Source: Lophium mytilinum (Eukaryota > Ascomycota > Dothideomycetes > Mytilinidiales > Mytilinidiaceae). Taken from it: 64,000 bases of DNA. The stretch covers positions 613,832 through 677,831 of the forward strand of contig MU004191.1 in assembly GCA_010093605.1 (NCBI GenBank). Direction: 5' to 3'. This document shows positions 11,371-23,510 of this stretch, piece after piece. The notes below the pieces were generated by a model. The model was not told the DNA's origin, ran no database searches, and saw nothing but the letters and a program-made list of their open reading frames with translations. Every line of letters starts with the position of its first letter. Position 1 is the first letter of the stretch. Made by a program: the position numbers and the translations under genes.

Positions 11371-13816
11371 TCACTTCGAGCTCCCAAAGAAATGATGCTT
11401 CTTCTTCTTCTTCTCCTCCTTCCCATACTTGATCCCCCCAGACCCCGACCCCGTCCCCGTCACATTCCCATTCGACGGCTTCGGCGGTGCCGCCGCCCCA
11501 CCGCCAGAATTCAGCGTCATGTTCGCTAACCCGGCCGACGGCGGCGCTGGCGCTTTCGGCAGACCCGGTTTCGCGGCGTTGGGCGGGACGACTGGTTTCG
11601 GGGGCTCGTCGCGCTCGAAGAGGTGGGCGGGCGCTTTCGGCTTCGGCAGCTCAGCTGGGATGCCCAGACGACGCTTCTCGACTGAAAGGTCGCCGACCTG
11701 GCGCACGAAGAGGGCGGGCGTGAGCATGTGCGACGTGACGAGGAAGACGTCGCGTGAGGTCTTGGCGGAGACTTCGTAGCAGGCGCGCGACTCGGAGTAG
11801 GTGGCGCCGCCGGCCATGAAGACGATGACGCGCTGGCGGGGCTCGACGGAGCTGAGGCGGGACTTGGCCCAGGTGGGTTTCGCGGAGCGGAGGGAGGTGG
11901 CGGTGATGAGGTCGGAAGGGTTAGCAGCAGCATCCATGTTGGGCTTGGTGTAGGGGAACACGGTCTGGTCGAGGGCGCCGTGTACATGGGCTTCGAGGAG
12001 GTGTTGGAGTGCGGTGGTGTAGCGCGAGAGAGCGTATTCTTCGGCGTTGGCGGCGGGAGGGGGCTTGTTAGGGAAGATAGGGGGTGGGCTTGGCTTGTTG
12101 TCTTTTAGAGGCCTCGCGACACGAGCGCCGAGGAGGTCGAGATTGCGGACGACTTCGCCATCCCCAGGCGGTAGCTGGGCATGTGCGAGGAGCTTCATGA
12201 GATCGGCGGGGAGAAGTCCGTCTCTGTAGAGGAGGTAGAGTGCAATTAGACGAAGCCGGTCCGGAGGCGTGATGCTGTCTTCGTCTAGAGTGCGCACGAT
12301 TTGATCCGCTACGTTCTTGGGCTTGCGGTAGTCTTCGTCAAGGCCTGTGGCGAGGGTCTGATCGAGTCTGTTAGCTTCTCCTGCGTTTGCACGCACATGA
12401 TCGACATACCTGTTCCACTGATGCTAGATCTGGTAGCTTTTGTTGCTGAAAGAGCTGCATGCACTCCTGAGCCATGCTTAGGTGTAACGAATATGCCTCT
12501 TTCATTTCTTGGAACTGGGGCAGCCCGGCGATCATGTCTTTGATGGCATTCAACCCGCTCATCCCAGCTGTGTCCTGGGCCTGGTTTGTAAATTGTGGAT
12601 TTTCGTCGATGAATCTCTGGAAATCGCCCATCAATTTTTCAATCGTGTCTTTCATGTGCCGATGTCTGTTTTCTACCCATATCTTGTCCTTTTCACTAAT
12701 CTCCATATCCTTCTCCTCTTCATCTGGCCTACCTTCGTTGAGCTTTGTTTTGTAGGTCACTTTCTCTCCTTCTTTTACTGGTAGTAGATCATGCGCCATG
12801 GCTTGGTAGGTGAACTCGTGCAATAACGGAGCGAACAAGTCCATCGACCGATCCGTTATGTACAGCGCCCCTCGTGGGCGATTGGACTGGGGCGGGAAGT
12901 TCTCGTGATACTGAGCGTACATGTCTATCTGTTCCTGCACGAAGCGTGCAAGGTGCGAGCAGAGTACACTCGCCTCGTGGGAGGGGTTGCGTGGGCGGTA
13001 GTAGCGGATTGTAGGATATTCTCCTAGCGAAACACAGACAGCCACAATCTACACGCTACTGTCAGTGTTTGAATGTTTGATCAGTGTCGTAGGATTACCT
13101 TTTGTGCCAGATCTTCCATATGATTTCGCACGAGATTGTTACATGCAGGATGAAACAGGACTGGGAAGCTCCAGGGGTCTCGTAGAGTGACGAGGTGTGA
13201 TTCGCGCGGATAGTAGTCAATTTCTAGGACTTTGAAGACCCGTATCTGTTCTCGTGCCATAGCAGATCGGTCTATCCGTTCTCGTAGCGGGGGTGGCAGC
13301 ACTAGTGAGGGAAACATCAGCTACGCTTCATAAATGACGGTGCAAGTTGCCTTACATGAGGTCCAGATTAGATAGGATCCTCGATATCTCCTTCGCTCAA
13401 AGTCGGCCATGACACAATCAACGATGTGCGGCTGAGCTGTAAGGAAATAGATGGCGTCCATATCCTTATTCAAAGGCCGCCTTTCCTCGATTCGTTCAAT
13501 GTCTGGGAATCAGTCAGGCACCCAACACAGGCGTAGATCTTGGGGTCGCCATACTGGTTATCTGCTCATTGAGAACGTCATCTTCCTTCACAACGTTGGC
13601 AATGAGCTTCTGGCTCGTCTCGTCGACAATAAGGACTTTCCACTGCAGGCGAGGGTCAGAAGGGCATTTCCGAGGCGGAGAACGGGGAGGCTACTTCTCC
13701 ACGGCCGGTATTCCTGATGCAGTCGAGTATTACTGAAGACTATATTAGCAGATGAAGATTTCAAGGTGGTATGGAGCTGTACGTTCGCGCTGAGTGTCTA
13801 TAATGGAGACCCCCAT
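11371..13816 (-). CDS. Sec1/Munc18-family syntaxin-binding protein
   Basis: Regulator of SNARE assembly at the plasma membrane during exocytosis. The first exon (13816-13783) encodes MGVSIIDTQRE, the family's characteristic start. Small exons follow encoding WKVLIVDE, then IYFLTAQPHIVDCVMADF, then YYPRESHLVTL, then ITDRSMDLFAPLLHEFTYQAM (13.0-12.4 kb). The last large exon starts near 12370 and runs to the stop at 11371, with RVIVFMAGGATYSESRACYE. The tail is Pro-rich and ends in a Lys-rich stretch. About seven exons in total; the inner 5' junctions were traced by eye. It is divergent from SUV3 over 364 bp. Confidence 0.9.
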
Positions 13817-14180
13817 GACGGACAAGCTAAGGCAGGCGTATGGCGGTCAGACACTCTCAGCGGGGATGGTGTGAGTTTCCGGTGCAGCAGAAGCTAAAAC
13901 TATTTATTCAGCGAACTGTAGCAAGCTGTACGTGGCGTAGGACGTTGTTGTGGTGGAGAGAGCGGGCTGCGGAGGGGTGGTGTTGGTTCACTCTCGGCGA
14001 AGGCCAACCTCGCTCCGCGTCAATTCGATGATGCGAAACTTTTGACTACGTGCCTTGCCGGGCTCTCCACGACCACCGTTTCCTCCTTCACTCCTTTGCG
14101 CCTCCAATTCGATCGGACCATATTCGACGCTCGCCTGCGACCCTTCTGCGCCAGTCCAATCCTGCTCACGCGCTCTTGGG
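13817..14180. promoter_or_regulatory. SEC1/SUV3 bidirectional promoter region
   Basis: A 364-bp interval between divergent starts. No named motif is supported. The SUV3 frame is open upstream of 14181 but has no earlier ATG. Confidence 0.4.
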
Positions 14181-16943
14181 ATGCGCCTCCAGGGCCAGAG
14201 GCCCAGCCTGTGCCTGTTCTGCACCTTCAAATCGACTTCGACAGCATCTCGCGCCCACCCTCGAAATCGCAGTACCATTGCCTCCTCAAACTCTGGCTCA
14301 CGGCATGTCCCTTACTCGGTGGAAGCTCGGCGTCGTGGATCATCGACGGAAGATCAACGTCCAGCTGCGAGGCCTGCGAGACCAGACATACCTGCACTTG
14401 TCGCACCTGGGAAAGCTTTCATAAAGCTGGACCTGCCATCAGCTGGGGTAGTAAAGGTTCCACTTCCTTGTCTGTCCGATCTACAACAGAGCACTAATCT
14501 ATTGCAGGGCCTTGCACGCAGAAATGGCCGTGGCTTCACCCCCTCATGGAAACTGGGCGCCAATGATTCCGTCCAGTTCAAAGAGAGAGTCAAGAATACC
14601 CTCACCATGATAGAAGAAGAGCTGACTGAGCCTTCGTTCTTGGACAGCCTTGAACTTAACCAAACGACGTTCTTAGAAATCTGGACCGTCTTCGAGAAGC
14701 ACATATTATCCCTAGACAAAGCCACTAGTGAAAAACGCAAGGAGGAATGGGCTGCGTTACAGAACATTCATGATGAAAGCGGGAAGCGGGGCCTTTCAGA
14801 ACGATTAAAATATGCCTTCTATGGCCATATGATCGGTTCCAAATTCACCAAAGCGGAGCTATCAAACCAGAAACAACTAGCAGATCTTAGATTTCCCCCG
14901 GAGTGGTTCCCGAATACCAGGCAGATGCGGCGCACTGTCCATCTCCATGTTGGGCCAACAAACTCCGGCAAAACTTATCACGCCTTACAACGCCTTGAAC
15001 AGGCTGCCTCCGGCGTTTACGCAGGCCCATTACGGCTATTAGCTCACGAAATATACACACGCCTGAATGCCAAAGGAAAATTATGTGGCCTGGTCACCGG
15101 AGAAGAAAGGAGAATACCTGAGAACCCAGACGAGACACTGAAAATGTGGAGCTGTACCGTGGAAATGACACCCTTCCAGACAAGGCTGGAAGTCGCCGTG
15201 ATTGACGAGATTCAGATGATTAATAATCCTGAACGTGGTTGGGCATGGACGCAGGCTTACCTAGGCGTTCAAGCAAAGGAAGTTCATTTATGTGGCGAAG
15301 AACGGACAGTGCCCTTGATCAAAGAGCTGGCTGCTTCTATTGGGGACAAACTCATCATCCACGAGTATAAACGGTTAAGTCCACTGGAAATGATGCATAA
15401 TAGTCTGAAGGGAGACCTGAAAAAGCTAGAGAAAGGAGACTGTGTCGTTTCGTTTAGCGTTATGGGTATTCATGCTCTGCGAAAACAGATCGAAAAGCAG
15501 ACGGGGAAGAAAGTAGCCATCATCTACGGCAGTCTACCTCCAGAGACGAGAGCCCAGCAAGCAAAGCTCTTCAACGACCCTGACAACGATTACGACTATT
15601 TGGTAGCCAGTGATGCTGTTGGAATGGGCTTGAATTTGTGAGTAGGCAGACTCTCGACGCGAACGGGTCTAACGTGGTTCAGGAGTATCAAACGAGTTAT
15701 TTTCGAAGCTGGTTCTAAGCACAATGGGATTACTCACGTTCCCTTGAAGATTGCGGAGATCAAGCAGATCGGAGGTCGAGCAGGCCGATATCGAACTGCA
15801 CATCAAGCTACTGCGGCAGACATGGCCTCTCGCCAGAATGCGGACGACTCTACCGAGAATGTCAATTCGAATGATGCGACCCTAGGCGTAATTGAAGGCC
15901 CGAAAGACACACCACAAAGCCCACAAACCGTTGGCTACGTAACAACTCTAGAAGCGTTTGATCATCGAGCTGTGGAGTACGCGATGAGCGCCGAAGCCGA
16001 GCCCATTAAGACTGCGGGAATTTTCCCACCCGGCGTCATAATTGAGCGTTTCGCAAGCTATTTCCCTCCTGGAACGCCATTCAGCTACGTCCTTCTTCGC
16101 CTCAACGAGATCTCGCGCATCCACCCGCGTTACCAACTCTGTGGTCTGAAAGATCAACTGCTTATCGCAGACGCTATCCAGCCAGTCAAAGGTCTCACAA
16201 TCGCGGACCGTATTATAATAACCGCCGCACCATGCAGCACGCGCGACCCACTCCAACGTGAGATGATCCGCGAATTCGCTACACGCATCGGCGAACAAAG
16301 AACCGCGCCGCTCCTGGATATCAAGCAATTCAACTTTGATCTGCTGGAACAAGAACCGACGGGCAAGCGCGAATACCTTGCTGCTCTCGAGAGCTTCCAC
16401 AAGGGACTTGTACTGTATTTGTGGCTGACTTTCCGATTCAGCGGAGTCTTTAACCAACGAGCACTGGCGACTCATACGAAGGGGTTGGTTGAGAATGCGA
16501 TCGAGCATACGCTTTCGGAGTTTTCCTTTACGCAGGCGAGCATGGCTGCCATTACTAGTAAACGACAGGAACGACTGCTCCGACAATTGAAGCTCCAATA
16601 CCAAAATCCTGGCCTTGGCGAGGGCAAGGAGGCCCAGAAAAATGATGACCAAGAGGAGCAAGGGTCTGAAGAGAATGCTCTGAAGGTTACTGAGCTTCAA
16701 GAGGAGCCGGACCTCCTGAAGGGTAATGTGCGGAAGGATGCTTTACGAGAGAGTTCTCAGAACCAGCCTGAGCCGGAAAAAGATGACGACAACGAGCCGC
16801 CAGATGTAAGGGACATCATCACGGACGAGACGTCCTTCCGAGAAGACACATCCAGCACTCGAGATGATTATGGAGAATATCCATCTCCGGAGCTTGAGTC
16901 GATCAAGCAGCATCAACTTCCCCACGCGAGTCAGGCACCGTAG
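14181..16943 (+). CDS. Mitochondrial ATP-dependent RNA helicase SUV3
   Basis: Helicase of the mitochondrial RNA degradosome. Exons 14181-15637 and 15683-16943 join in phase to 905 residues. The first in-frame ATG begins MRLQGQRPSL, an Arg/Ser-rich presequence. Helicase motif I is GPTNSGKT, motif II VIDEIQM (the DEIQ form of SUV3), then AYLGVQAKEVHLCG, IYGSLPPETR, VASDAVGMGLNL and QIGGRAGR, the last after the intron. The C-terminal SUV3 region reads FSYVLLRLNEIS. The last roughly 150 residues are acidic and Gln-rich, longer than in yeast, as often seen in filamentous fungi. Confidence 0.93.
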
Positions 16944-17417
16944 CGCTATTTCGAAATGACCCGATTTCTCTTCACATCTGTGTGAAAATTGAATTGTATA
17001 TATTTCGTTTCTTGGGCCGAGGAAAATCGGTGCATTAGTGGTGTTTGGGGTAGACAGGTTGTACAATTGTCCATCACGGTATTCAATGGTTGTAGAAGTA
17101 TATGTGCGAATAGATGTATATCAGTGTTTTGTATGAAGAGTCACGAGCCTATCACTCGATGTTCAGAGCGCCAACGTCACGTCGTAATGATTCTTACCCT
17201 TTTGCATTTACTTTCTACCAAGCATAGTCTCCTTCAATGTGTTTCCGCCCACCCGTCCTCCTACCGAACATACGCTTGCTTAGCTTGAGGGGCCCCGGCG
17301 GATTTACTGGTTGTTCAAGACGGCGAACCTAAAGGTTACATGGAATTATGAGAAGTACCATGAGGGAACACAATATGATGCTTCGTACTTTTCTTTTAGC
17401 GTGAGAGTGAAGTAGAG
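16944..17417. other. Intergenic between convergent genes
   Basis: 3' UTR space of SUV3 and the orphan at 17418. No gene seen. Confidence 0.5.
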
Positions 17418-18395
17418 CTATGACAGACTACTCTCGCTCTTCTTCAACATCTGCCAAAACTCCCAATGCCTTGCCAAGTTCACCCTCATCAGCGCCGGCT
17501 CTTGGCAAGCATAATAGCCCTGTAGCATCTTCCGGGTCGCCACGTCTTCGTCAAGGAGCCCTGCCGTAGCCAACCTAGTTCGCGGCATAATCCTGTGCGG
17601 TGTGAACTCCTCGACATGTTCCCTATCTTCCTCAGTCGGCGGATCGATCAACTCCGTACAGTCTGAGAAGCCGGCCGGCTTGAAATCGTCGAAATAATGC
17701 GCTTGACGCGCAGCGAGAGCAAGATCGTTGCCAAACTCGGGCTCCCAGGAGTCCCAAGCCTCTTGAAGGAGGCTATCGAAAGAAACAGCTAGCGTAATTT
17801 GAATCTTCGGGTGCTGTTGGCGTAGCTGGTGGATGAGAGGGTTCAGGTCCCGTATTTCCAAGGGACCTTCCCACACTTTCTGGATTCGAAGTTCTAGTCT
17901 TTCAAGTCTAGGAATGTGGAGTAAGCATGCAAACTTTGCACGCCTATCAACCATATCGCTTCCTTGCTCAAACAATTGGTCAAGGTCAGATGTGAGGCAA
18001 CTGAATGATATGTATTCAATTATCTCGACACTGAGACGGCGGAGGAAAGCGGATGGCATGACGCCGCTGCCCCAGCGGCAGAAGCTTAGCGTTTCTTTAA
18101 GTGGGGATGATGATGTGATAGTGAAGGCATTGAGGCCGTAGAACGAGTCAGCCATTTCGGAGGCGAGCAGAGGTCCAGCCCAGCGGGACGACAAGAGATG
18201 TGCAGGGTCAAAATTTGGGTCCAGAGCCGTCAGGTGAGAGTAGGTAAGGTTGATAGGTTTGGAGTCAAAATACGTGAAGAGGTAGGAATAGATTTGGTCG
18301 CGGAGTTCACGCGGAAAGCGGAGAAGAATGTGGGTGATTGTATCGAGCATGCGTTGCTGGAGGTCTCTGTGGGATATCCTCTGTAATTGAGACAT
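17418..18395 (-). CDS. Orphan protein with F-box-like LRFPRELRDQIYSYL start
   Basis: Single exon, 325 residues, no confident family. The N-terminal motif LLRFPRELRDQIYSYLF is the F-box-like start common in expanded fungal orphan families, and the rest contains LRRLSVEIIEYI and RLERLELRIQKV, which resemble irregular leucine-rich segments. No signal peptide or membrane span. It shares the N-terminal motif, but little else, with the gene at 60694-61752. A role in substrate recognition by an SCF ligase is conceivable but unproven. Confidence 0.7.
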   Translation of the reverse strand: MSQLQRISHRDLQQRMLDTITHILLRFPRELRDQIYSYLFTYFDSKPINLTYSHLTALDPNFDPAHLLSSRWAGPLLASEMADSFYGLNAFTITSSSPLKETLSFCRWGSGVMPSAFLRRLSVEIIEYISFSCLTSDLDQLFEQGSDMVDRRAKFACLLHIPRLERLELRIQKVWEGPLEIRDLNPLIHQLRQQHPKIQITLAVSFDSLLQEAWDSWEPEFGNDLALAARQAHYFDDFKPAGFSDCTELIDPPTEEDREHVEEFTPHRIMPRTRLATAGLLDEDVATRKMLQGYYACQEPALMRVNLARHWEFWQMLKKSESSLS

Positions 18396-19109
18396 TTTCG
18401 ATGGGTGGTTTTGGCGTCGAGGACATATACAGAAGCGTTGGTCCTAGAGTGTAGTCCAGATTGAGCTTCCAGAGTAGGTAGATTCCTCGTCTTCGTTCAA
18501 AGAGAAAGCTATCTTTGATAATATCGCAAGAAGAAAAACAAGACGGAATTGGAAAGTATACAAAGTGAATGGATGCAGTAGATATAGAGTGGAGGGACTG
18601 GGTTAATAATTGTTGCCTGAGACGCGCGGTCGCTGCACGTCAGACCTTAGAAAGGGCCCTTACGACTACTGTAACTTTAAGTTGAAACGATCGAAGCAAG
18701 TGATAATAATATGTGAGCAGTTGGTAAGGAATGCTGGTTGTTGAGGGCGGTGAAGAGATGAACTCCAAGCGGATGTAGGTCGTCTGCAATCGCATCACGT
18801 GACGAGCTGTTCAGCTCTATGCATGTCATTGACGAGCGAAAAGAGAAAATCGCACTACTTTGTTCCTTTTCTCGAGATCCGATCTTAAGTTCACAAAGAT
18901 AAAAAAAAAGCCCCTGACAAGGGAACGGCCTGATACAGTAGCTTTAAACGACAACCTCGGTTTCTCATCCATCACCAGTTTCCCCACACTCCACACGATG
19001 ATCGTGCCGAGACCTCCAACGTCGGCCCACAAGCCGGAAATGTATAAGGCATGCCCATACCGCCACAGAAGCTCTGTCTTTGACACAAGCTGGGGGTAAC
19101 ATCTGCATT
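18396..19109. other. Divergent intergenic region
   Basis: 5' flanks of the orphan at 18395 and the AidB-like gene at 19110. No supported gene. Confidence 0.45.
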
Positions 19110-21113
19110 ATGGCGACAACTAAACCAATACCTACACCACAAGCTTTCAAGAACGAGCCAGCAACACATGCCACAGCGCCATCTAGTGCGACTAGTGGCT
19201 TCTTCCAAACGCCTCCGAGGCTAGAGAACCCATTCCTCGAGGATGAAGCATACAAGCGGCTCTTCTCCTGTCCGTGTACTTCATTCCAACTGCAGACTTC
19301 AAGCTGACATCACCAAGTCTATCTCCCCAGGCCCCTTCAAAGCTCCCTGAGCACGACCATAGCCCGCTTCGGTACCCTCACTCTTGCACCATCTACACTC
19401 TCCTACGCACACAACGCCGAATCCAACCCCCCGCGTTTGGTCTCGCAGACCCCTTTCGGCGCGCCCTCGAACACCCTCGTCACGAGCGCCGGATGGCAAG
19501 CTCTCCAAACCCTCGGCCTCTCCGAAGGCATGGTCGCCATAGCCTACGAGTATGAACAGGGGGCATACTCTCGCGTGCACCAATTTCTGAAATACATGCT
19601 ATGGCAGCCCAGCTCGGCCGGCGTAACATGCCCAAGCGCCATGCAAGACGGCGCCGCTCGATTACTCTCTCTACATCTTGCCAGGAAAGATATTGAGCTG
19701 AGTGAGACCGAGCGACGCGTGTTCGAGCGCGCGTACAGGCATCTAATAGCTAGAGACGCAGAGGCTTGGACCAGCGGACAGTGGATGACCGAACGTCAAG
19801 GCGGGAGCGACGTGCGAAACACAGAGACTCTAGCCACCTACTCCCCCAACTTCTCCCCAGAAGAAAGCACCCTAGACACGGACAACCTCCCGCTCGGCCC
19901 TTGGAGCATCAACGGCTTCAAATGGTTCTCCTCAGCCACCGACTCCAACATGGCCATCCTCCTTGCCAAAACCCCCTCCGGCGCCCTCTCCGCCTTCTAC
20001 GCCCCCATGCGGCGCCAAACCCCCCCTTCCCCCTCCCAAATCCCCAACACCGAACTCAACGGCATCACCATCCACGCCCTAAAATCCAAACTCGGCACCC
20101 GCCCCCTCCCCACCGCCGAACTCGTCTTACACAACACCCGCGCCTACCTCCTCGGCGCCCCAGGCGCCGGCATCAAAACCATCGCCACCATCCTCAACAT
20201 CACCCGCGTGCACAACTCCATCTCCGCCCTCGGGCTGTGGGCGCGCGGCCTCGCCATCTCCCGCGCCTTCGCCCGCGTGCGCAAGGTCAACGGGGTTCTG
20301 CTCTCCTCCACCCCCTCCCACGTCGCGGAACTCGCGGCTCAGCACGCGGAGTTCCGCGGTATGGCGCATCTCGGCTTCTTTTGTGTTGCGTTGCTCGGGA
20401 TCGTGGAGGCTGCGACCCCGGGGTACTCGCTCTCCCCGTCCCTGTCATCATCGGCGTCGGGTTTAGCTACCTCCCCGCGAGCGGCGGCAGAGGCGTTGGG
20501 AGTGGCGGTGGATGACGCGCCGCACCTCCTCCGTCTGCTAACGCCGGTCTCGAAGGCGCTGACGGCGCGCGCGGCGATCGCGGGGCTAGCCGAGTGTATG
20601 GAGAGTCTGGGCGGGGTGGGGTATTTGGAGAACGAAGATGTGGGGTTGAATGTGGCAAGGCTATTTCGCGATGCGAATGTGTTGAGTATATGGGAGGGAA
20701 CGACGAATGTGATGGCGGAGGATTGCGTGAGAGTGCTCAAAGGACGGGATGGCGGGGTAGTGGTCGCGGCGGTGACCGAGTGGGTGGAAGGTAGAGTGAG
20801 GCTGTGGGAGGGGAGGGCTGGGGAGGGCGTGGTGCGGGTTTGGGATGGGTTTAGGGAGATGGTGGGAAGGACGAGTTTGGAGGAGCTGAAGGTTAGGGGG
20901 CGAGAGGTTCTGGCCACGCTAGCATGGGTTGTGGTTGCGGTGTTGTTGGGTGAGGACGCGAGGAGGGATGGGGACGCGGTTACGGGAGAGGTAGCGAGAA
21001 GGTGGATGGCTAGGAGGGTTGAAGCAGAAAAAACAGATTGGAGGGAGGCAGTGGAGTGGGATCGGAAGATTGTATTCGGCGAGGAAAAGGGGGAACATCG
21101 GGCGAGGTTGTAG
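19110..21113 (+). CDS. AidB-like acyl-CoA dehydrogenase
   Basis: FAD-dependent acyl-CoA dehydrogenase family, adaptive-response (AidB) branch. Exons 19110-19273 and 19331-21113 join in phase (acceptor CCCCAG) to 648 residues. The N-terminus has GFFQTPPRLENPFLEDEAYKRLF, here split as GFFQTPPRLENP then FLEDEAYKRLF, which is characteristic of AidB homologues. Flavin-site motifs follow: MTERQGGSD, WSINGFKWFSSA, GIKTIATILNITRVHNS, and near the C-terminus ESLGGVGYLEN and IWEGTTNVM. The substrate is not known for fungal members. The last roughly 150 residues are a variable helical tail. Codon use is extremely C-rich in the middle, which produces long open frames on other strands. Confidence 0.9.
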
Positions 21114-22070
21114 ATGCATTGATATATCTAAGAAGTAGCGCTTTGAAATCCCCATATTAAAAATTCGCCCGTTTCTTGAGCAGAGATCCATTCAATTCCA
21201 CCCATTCTTTTACCCAGATTAGCCAAGCCGGAAATCGAGGGGTTATCCGTAGTTAGTGAATACTGAAGACCAAGAATTCATTGAAGAAAGGATTCGAAAT
21301 ATACTCATTGGTAGACTCCCATCCATGCACATGATCGTTGGGAACTGCTGCATCAAGACGCCTGTGGCTTTGAGAAACCCAGACCACAGACCACCAGAAG
21401 AGTCTTGCAGGTAGGATCCCAAAGCCGTTCATATCGGAATTGTGTGTGTGCAATAGCTTGAAGTCATACTGCAATGACTCAGGGATTAATGGCCGGCCCC
21501 ATCATCCAAAGCTCCGAAGCTACCTCCCGTCCCCATTTCGCGAAAGCAAGCTGCAGCACGTCACACAGCCTATTCCAAGCATTTTATCACCGATCAGAAG
21601 AAAGCCCCAAAAATCATGTGTCAGCCCGCCAACCGGCAGGCTAAAAAAAGTCAATTGTGTATTCCACAAAAGGACCCAGACAGATCCAGACGATAGGTAT
21701 ATCTAAAACACCGCAGACTCCAGACCCAGTACCCAGCACCAGCCGTCACAAGTCCAGCATGCGATATATGCGCCATTCTATGCACCTAATCCGATCCAAT
21801 GCAGAACCACGCTATGCTATGCAAAAACAAGAAGACAAAGAAGAACAAAAGAAGAAGACAAAGAAGAAGGGAAAAAGTTCAAGAGGAAAATGTGTGTAAT
21901 TGACAGGAAAGGCCAACCCTTTCCCGCGTTGTCTAATCGGAAAGAATCAATAGCGCTCTAGGCGCGGGCATCAAGCCCAGAAATGGAAGTAAGCTATGAC
22001 AGCACCGGGGCTACGCATCTAGGCGCTTAGCCGGCTAGAAAGAGAAGTTGAAGAGAGACCCAGGGGCCTA
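21114..22070. other. Intergenic between convergent genes
   Basis: 3' flanks of the AidB-like and LPMO-like genes. An A-rich purine tract lies near 21810-21890. No gene supported. Confidence 0.5.
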
Positions 22071-23510
22071 TTATAGGCGTCCGCGGAACTTGGCGGAGCC
22101 GCGCTGGTACATCTTCGACACGATCTTGTCGGCTTCGTCGGGCACGGCGCGCGCGGCGAGGGTGGCCGTGCTGAGGGGAGCGGTGACGGTGACCTTCTCG
22201 GTGACAGTGACGGTTACGACCTCTTCGGCGCCGTTGCCGCCGCCGATGCTGGTGTGGCCGGCGCGGTTCGAGATGGTGGGGATTGACGGCACTGCAACAG
22301 GGCTGTCAGTCATGGTGACGAAAGTGGAGATGCCTGATGCGTGTGGATGGGCGGGACGATTAGTGATCGTTGGGATGTTTGGCATGTCTGGAGCGCTGCC
22401 AGAAGCAGGGCTCATGGCAGAGGAGGGGGTGGGTTGGGTCTCACCTGAAGTAGTAGGAGCTGCACCAGTGGGCTGAGCACCGGTAGGTTGAGCACCCGTA
22501 GGTTGAACACCGGTAGGTTGAACGGGGCCTGTGGCATTAGGAGCCATGCCAGTGGGTTGAGCACCTGTAGGTTGAGCTGTCTTCGGACCACCGTAGATCG
22601 TTCCGAGCTCGCCATCCGTGGGAATCGCACTACCTGGGAGCGCGGTGCGAGACTTGAAGTCGGACACGGCTTTCGTCATCGGATCTTGCTGGATGAGTGT
22701 GAGGGACGGCTTTACTTTGGTATCGACGCTATCAACGATATCGACATCCATGCAAGAAGTGTAATACTCGTCTTTGCCGAGCTTATCGTTGGGATCTTTG
22801 CCGGGAAGTGTAGGCCATTGCCAGACCCAGTAGAGGGTGAGCGGCTGGCCAGTCTTTGCATCCTTTGGTATCTGGAAGTCGGTCTCGCACATCAGGGGCA
22901 TACCGTTGTTCGGTGTCGCGGCCTCACGTGCCATAGCGATATCAAATTTGCTGTTTTCGTAGCAGCGGCCGTCGTCAAATGTTTGCGCCGTGAGAAGTCT
23001 ACCGTTACCATCTCCACCCTTGCCATCGACGGTCCACCGCATGACGTTGGCGAGAGTCTCGCCTTTCTTCGGGTTGGTGGTGGCAAAGACGTAGTTTGTA
23101 CCAGCCTTGTCGGGCTTGCCGGGTAGCTGCAGTGGCTGGGAGACGTGTCCGTTCTCGGCGTATCGCATGGCGACGTAGTTACCGGGTGCGGTCTTCAGCT
23201 TTGGGAATCCGTCGGCCTGGCCAGGTTCCTGGGCATCCGTGTTACAAATGTTCATGTTGTCGGTGATGAACAGCCCTGTTGCTACGCTGAGGGGCAGACC
23301 CCATTTTTGATGGCCCTGGACGGTGGGTGCATTCGCCTTCACGCCTTTATCCTGGAAGTTGCGCATGTAGCCCCACTCGCCGACGAAGTTTCCGTCATCG
23401 CCGATATTGGTTAGCTGCTCGATCCAGGAGTGCCCAGCGACGTGAGTGGTAAGAAGAAGGGCAGTGGCGATGCGACCGAAGAAGGCCAGCTTTCCAGAAG
23501 TGGGCGTCAT
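22071..23510 (-). CDS. Secreted LPMO-like protein with QPTG-repeat tail (DUF7492-type)
   Basis: Single exon, 479 residues from the ATG at 23510. The signal peptide ends ...LLTTHVAG and the predicted mature protein starts HSWIEQL, so the first residue is His, as needed for a copper histidine brace. The domain (residues about 35-320) contains GNFVGEWGYMRNF, YVAMRYAENGHVSQP, GRCYENSKFDIA and LYWVWQWP, a pattern of lytic polysaccharide monooxygenase-like folds. An imperfect QPTG/AQPTG repeat and a Thr/Ser/Pro linker follow. The C-terminal region ends in VTVTVTEKVTV and a basic stretch, with no clear GPI signal. I recall the family as DUF7492-like; catalytic activity is inferred only. Confidence 0.75.
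   Translation of the reverse strand: MTPTSGKLAFFGRIATALLLTTHVAGHSWIEQLTNIGDDGNFVGEWGYMRNFQDKGVKANAPTVQGHQKWGLPLSVATGLFITDNMNICNTDAQEPGQADGFPKLKTAPGNYVAMRYAENGHVSQPLQLPGKPDKAGTNYVFATTNPKKGETLANVMRWTVDGKGGDGNGRLLTAQTFDDGRCYENSKFDIAMAREAATPNNGMPLMCETDFQIPKDAKTGQPLTLYWVWQWPTLPGKDPNDKLGKDEYYTSCMDVDIVDSVDTKVKPSLTLIQQDPMTKAVSDFKSRTALPGSAIPTDGELGTIYGGPKTAQPTGAQPTGMAPNATGPVQPTGVQPTGAQPTGAQPTGAAPTTSGETQPTPSSAMSPASGSAPDMPNIPTITNRPAHPHASGISTFVTMTDSPVAVPSIPTISNRAGHTSIGGGNGAEEVVTVTVTEKVTVTAPLSTATLAARAVPDEADKIVSKMYQRGSAKFRGRL
22471..22580 (-). repeat. Imperfect 15-bp coding repeat (QPTGx)
   Basis: Repeats of about 15 bp on the minus strand encode Gln-Pro-Thr-Gly-(Ala/Val) several times inside the LPMO-like gene. 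This type of array changes copy number easily. Confidence 0.7.

Noticed and set aside
19766-20515. 249-codon frame overlapping the AidB-like gene
   Set aside because: Shadow of extremely C-ending codons in the acyl-CoA dehydrogenase; Arg/His/Pro-rich translation.
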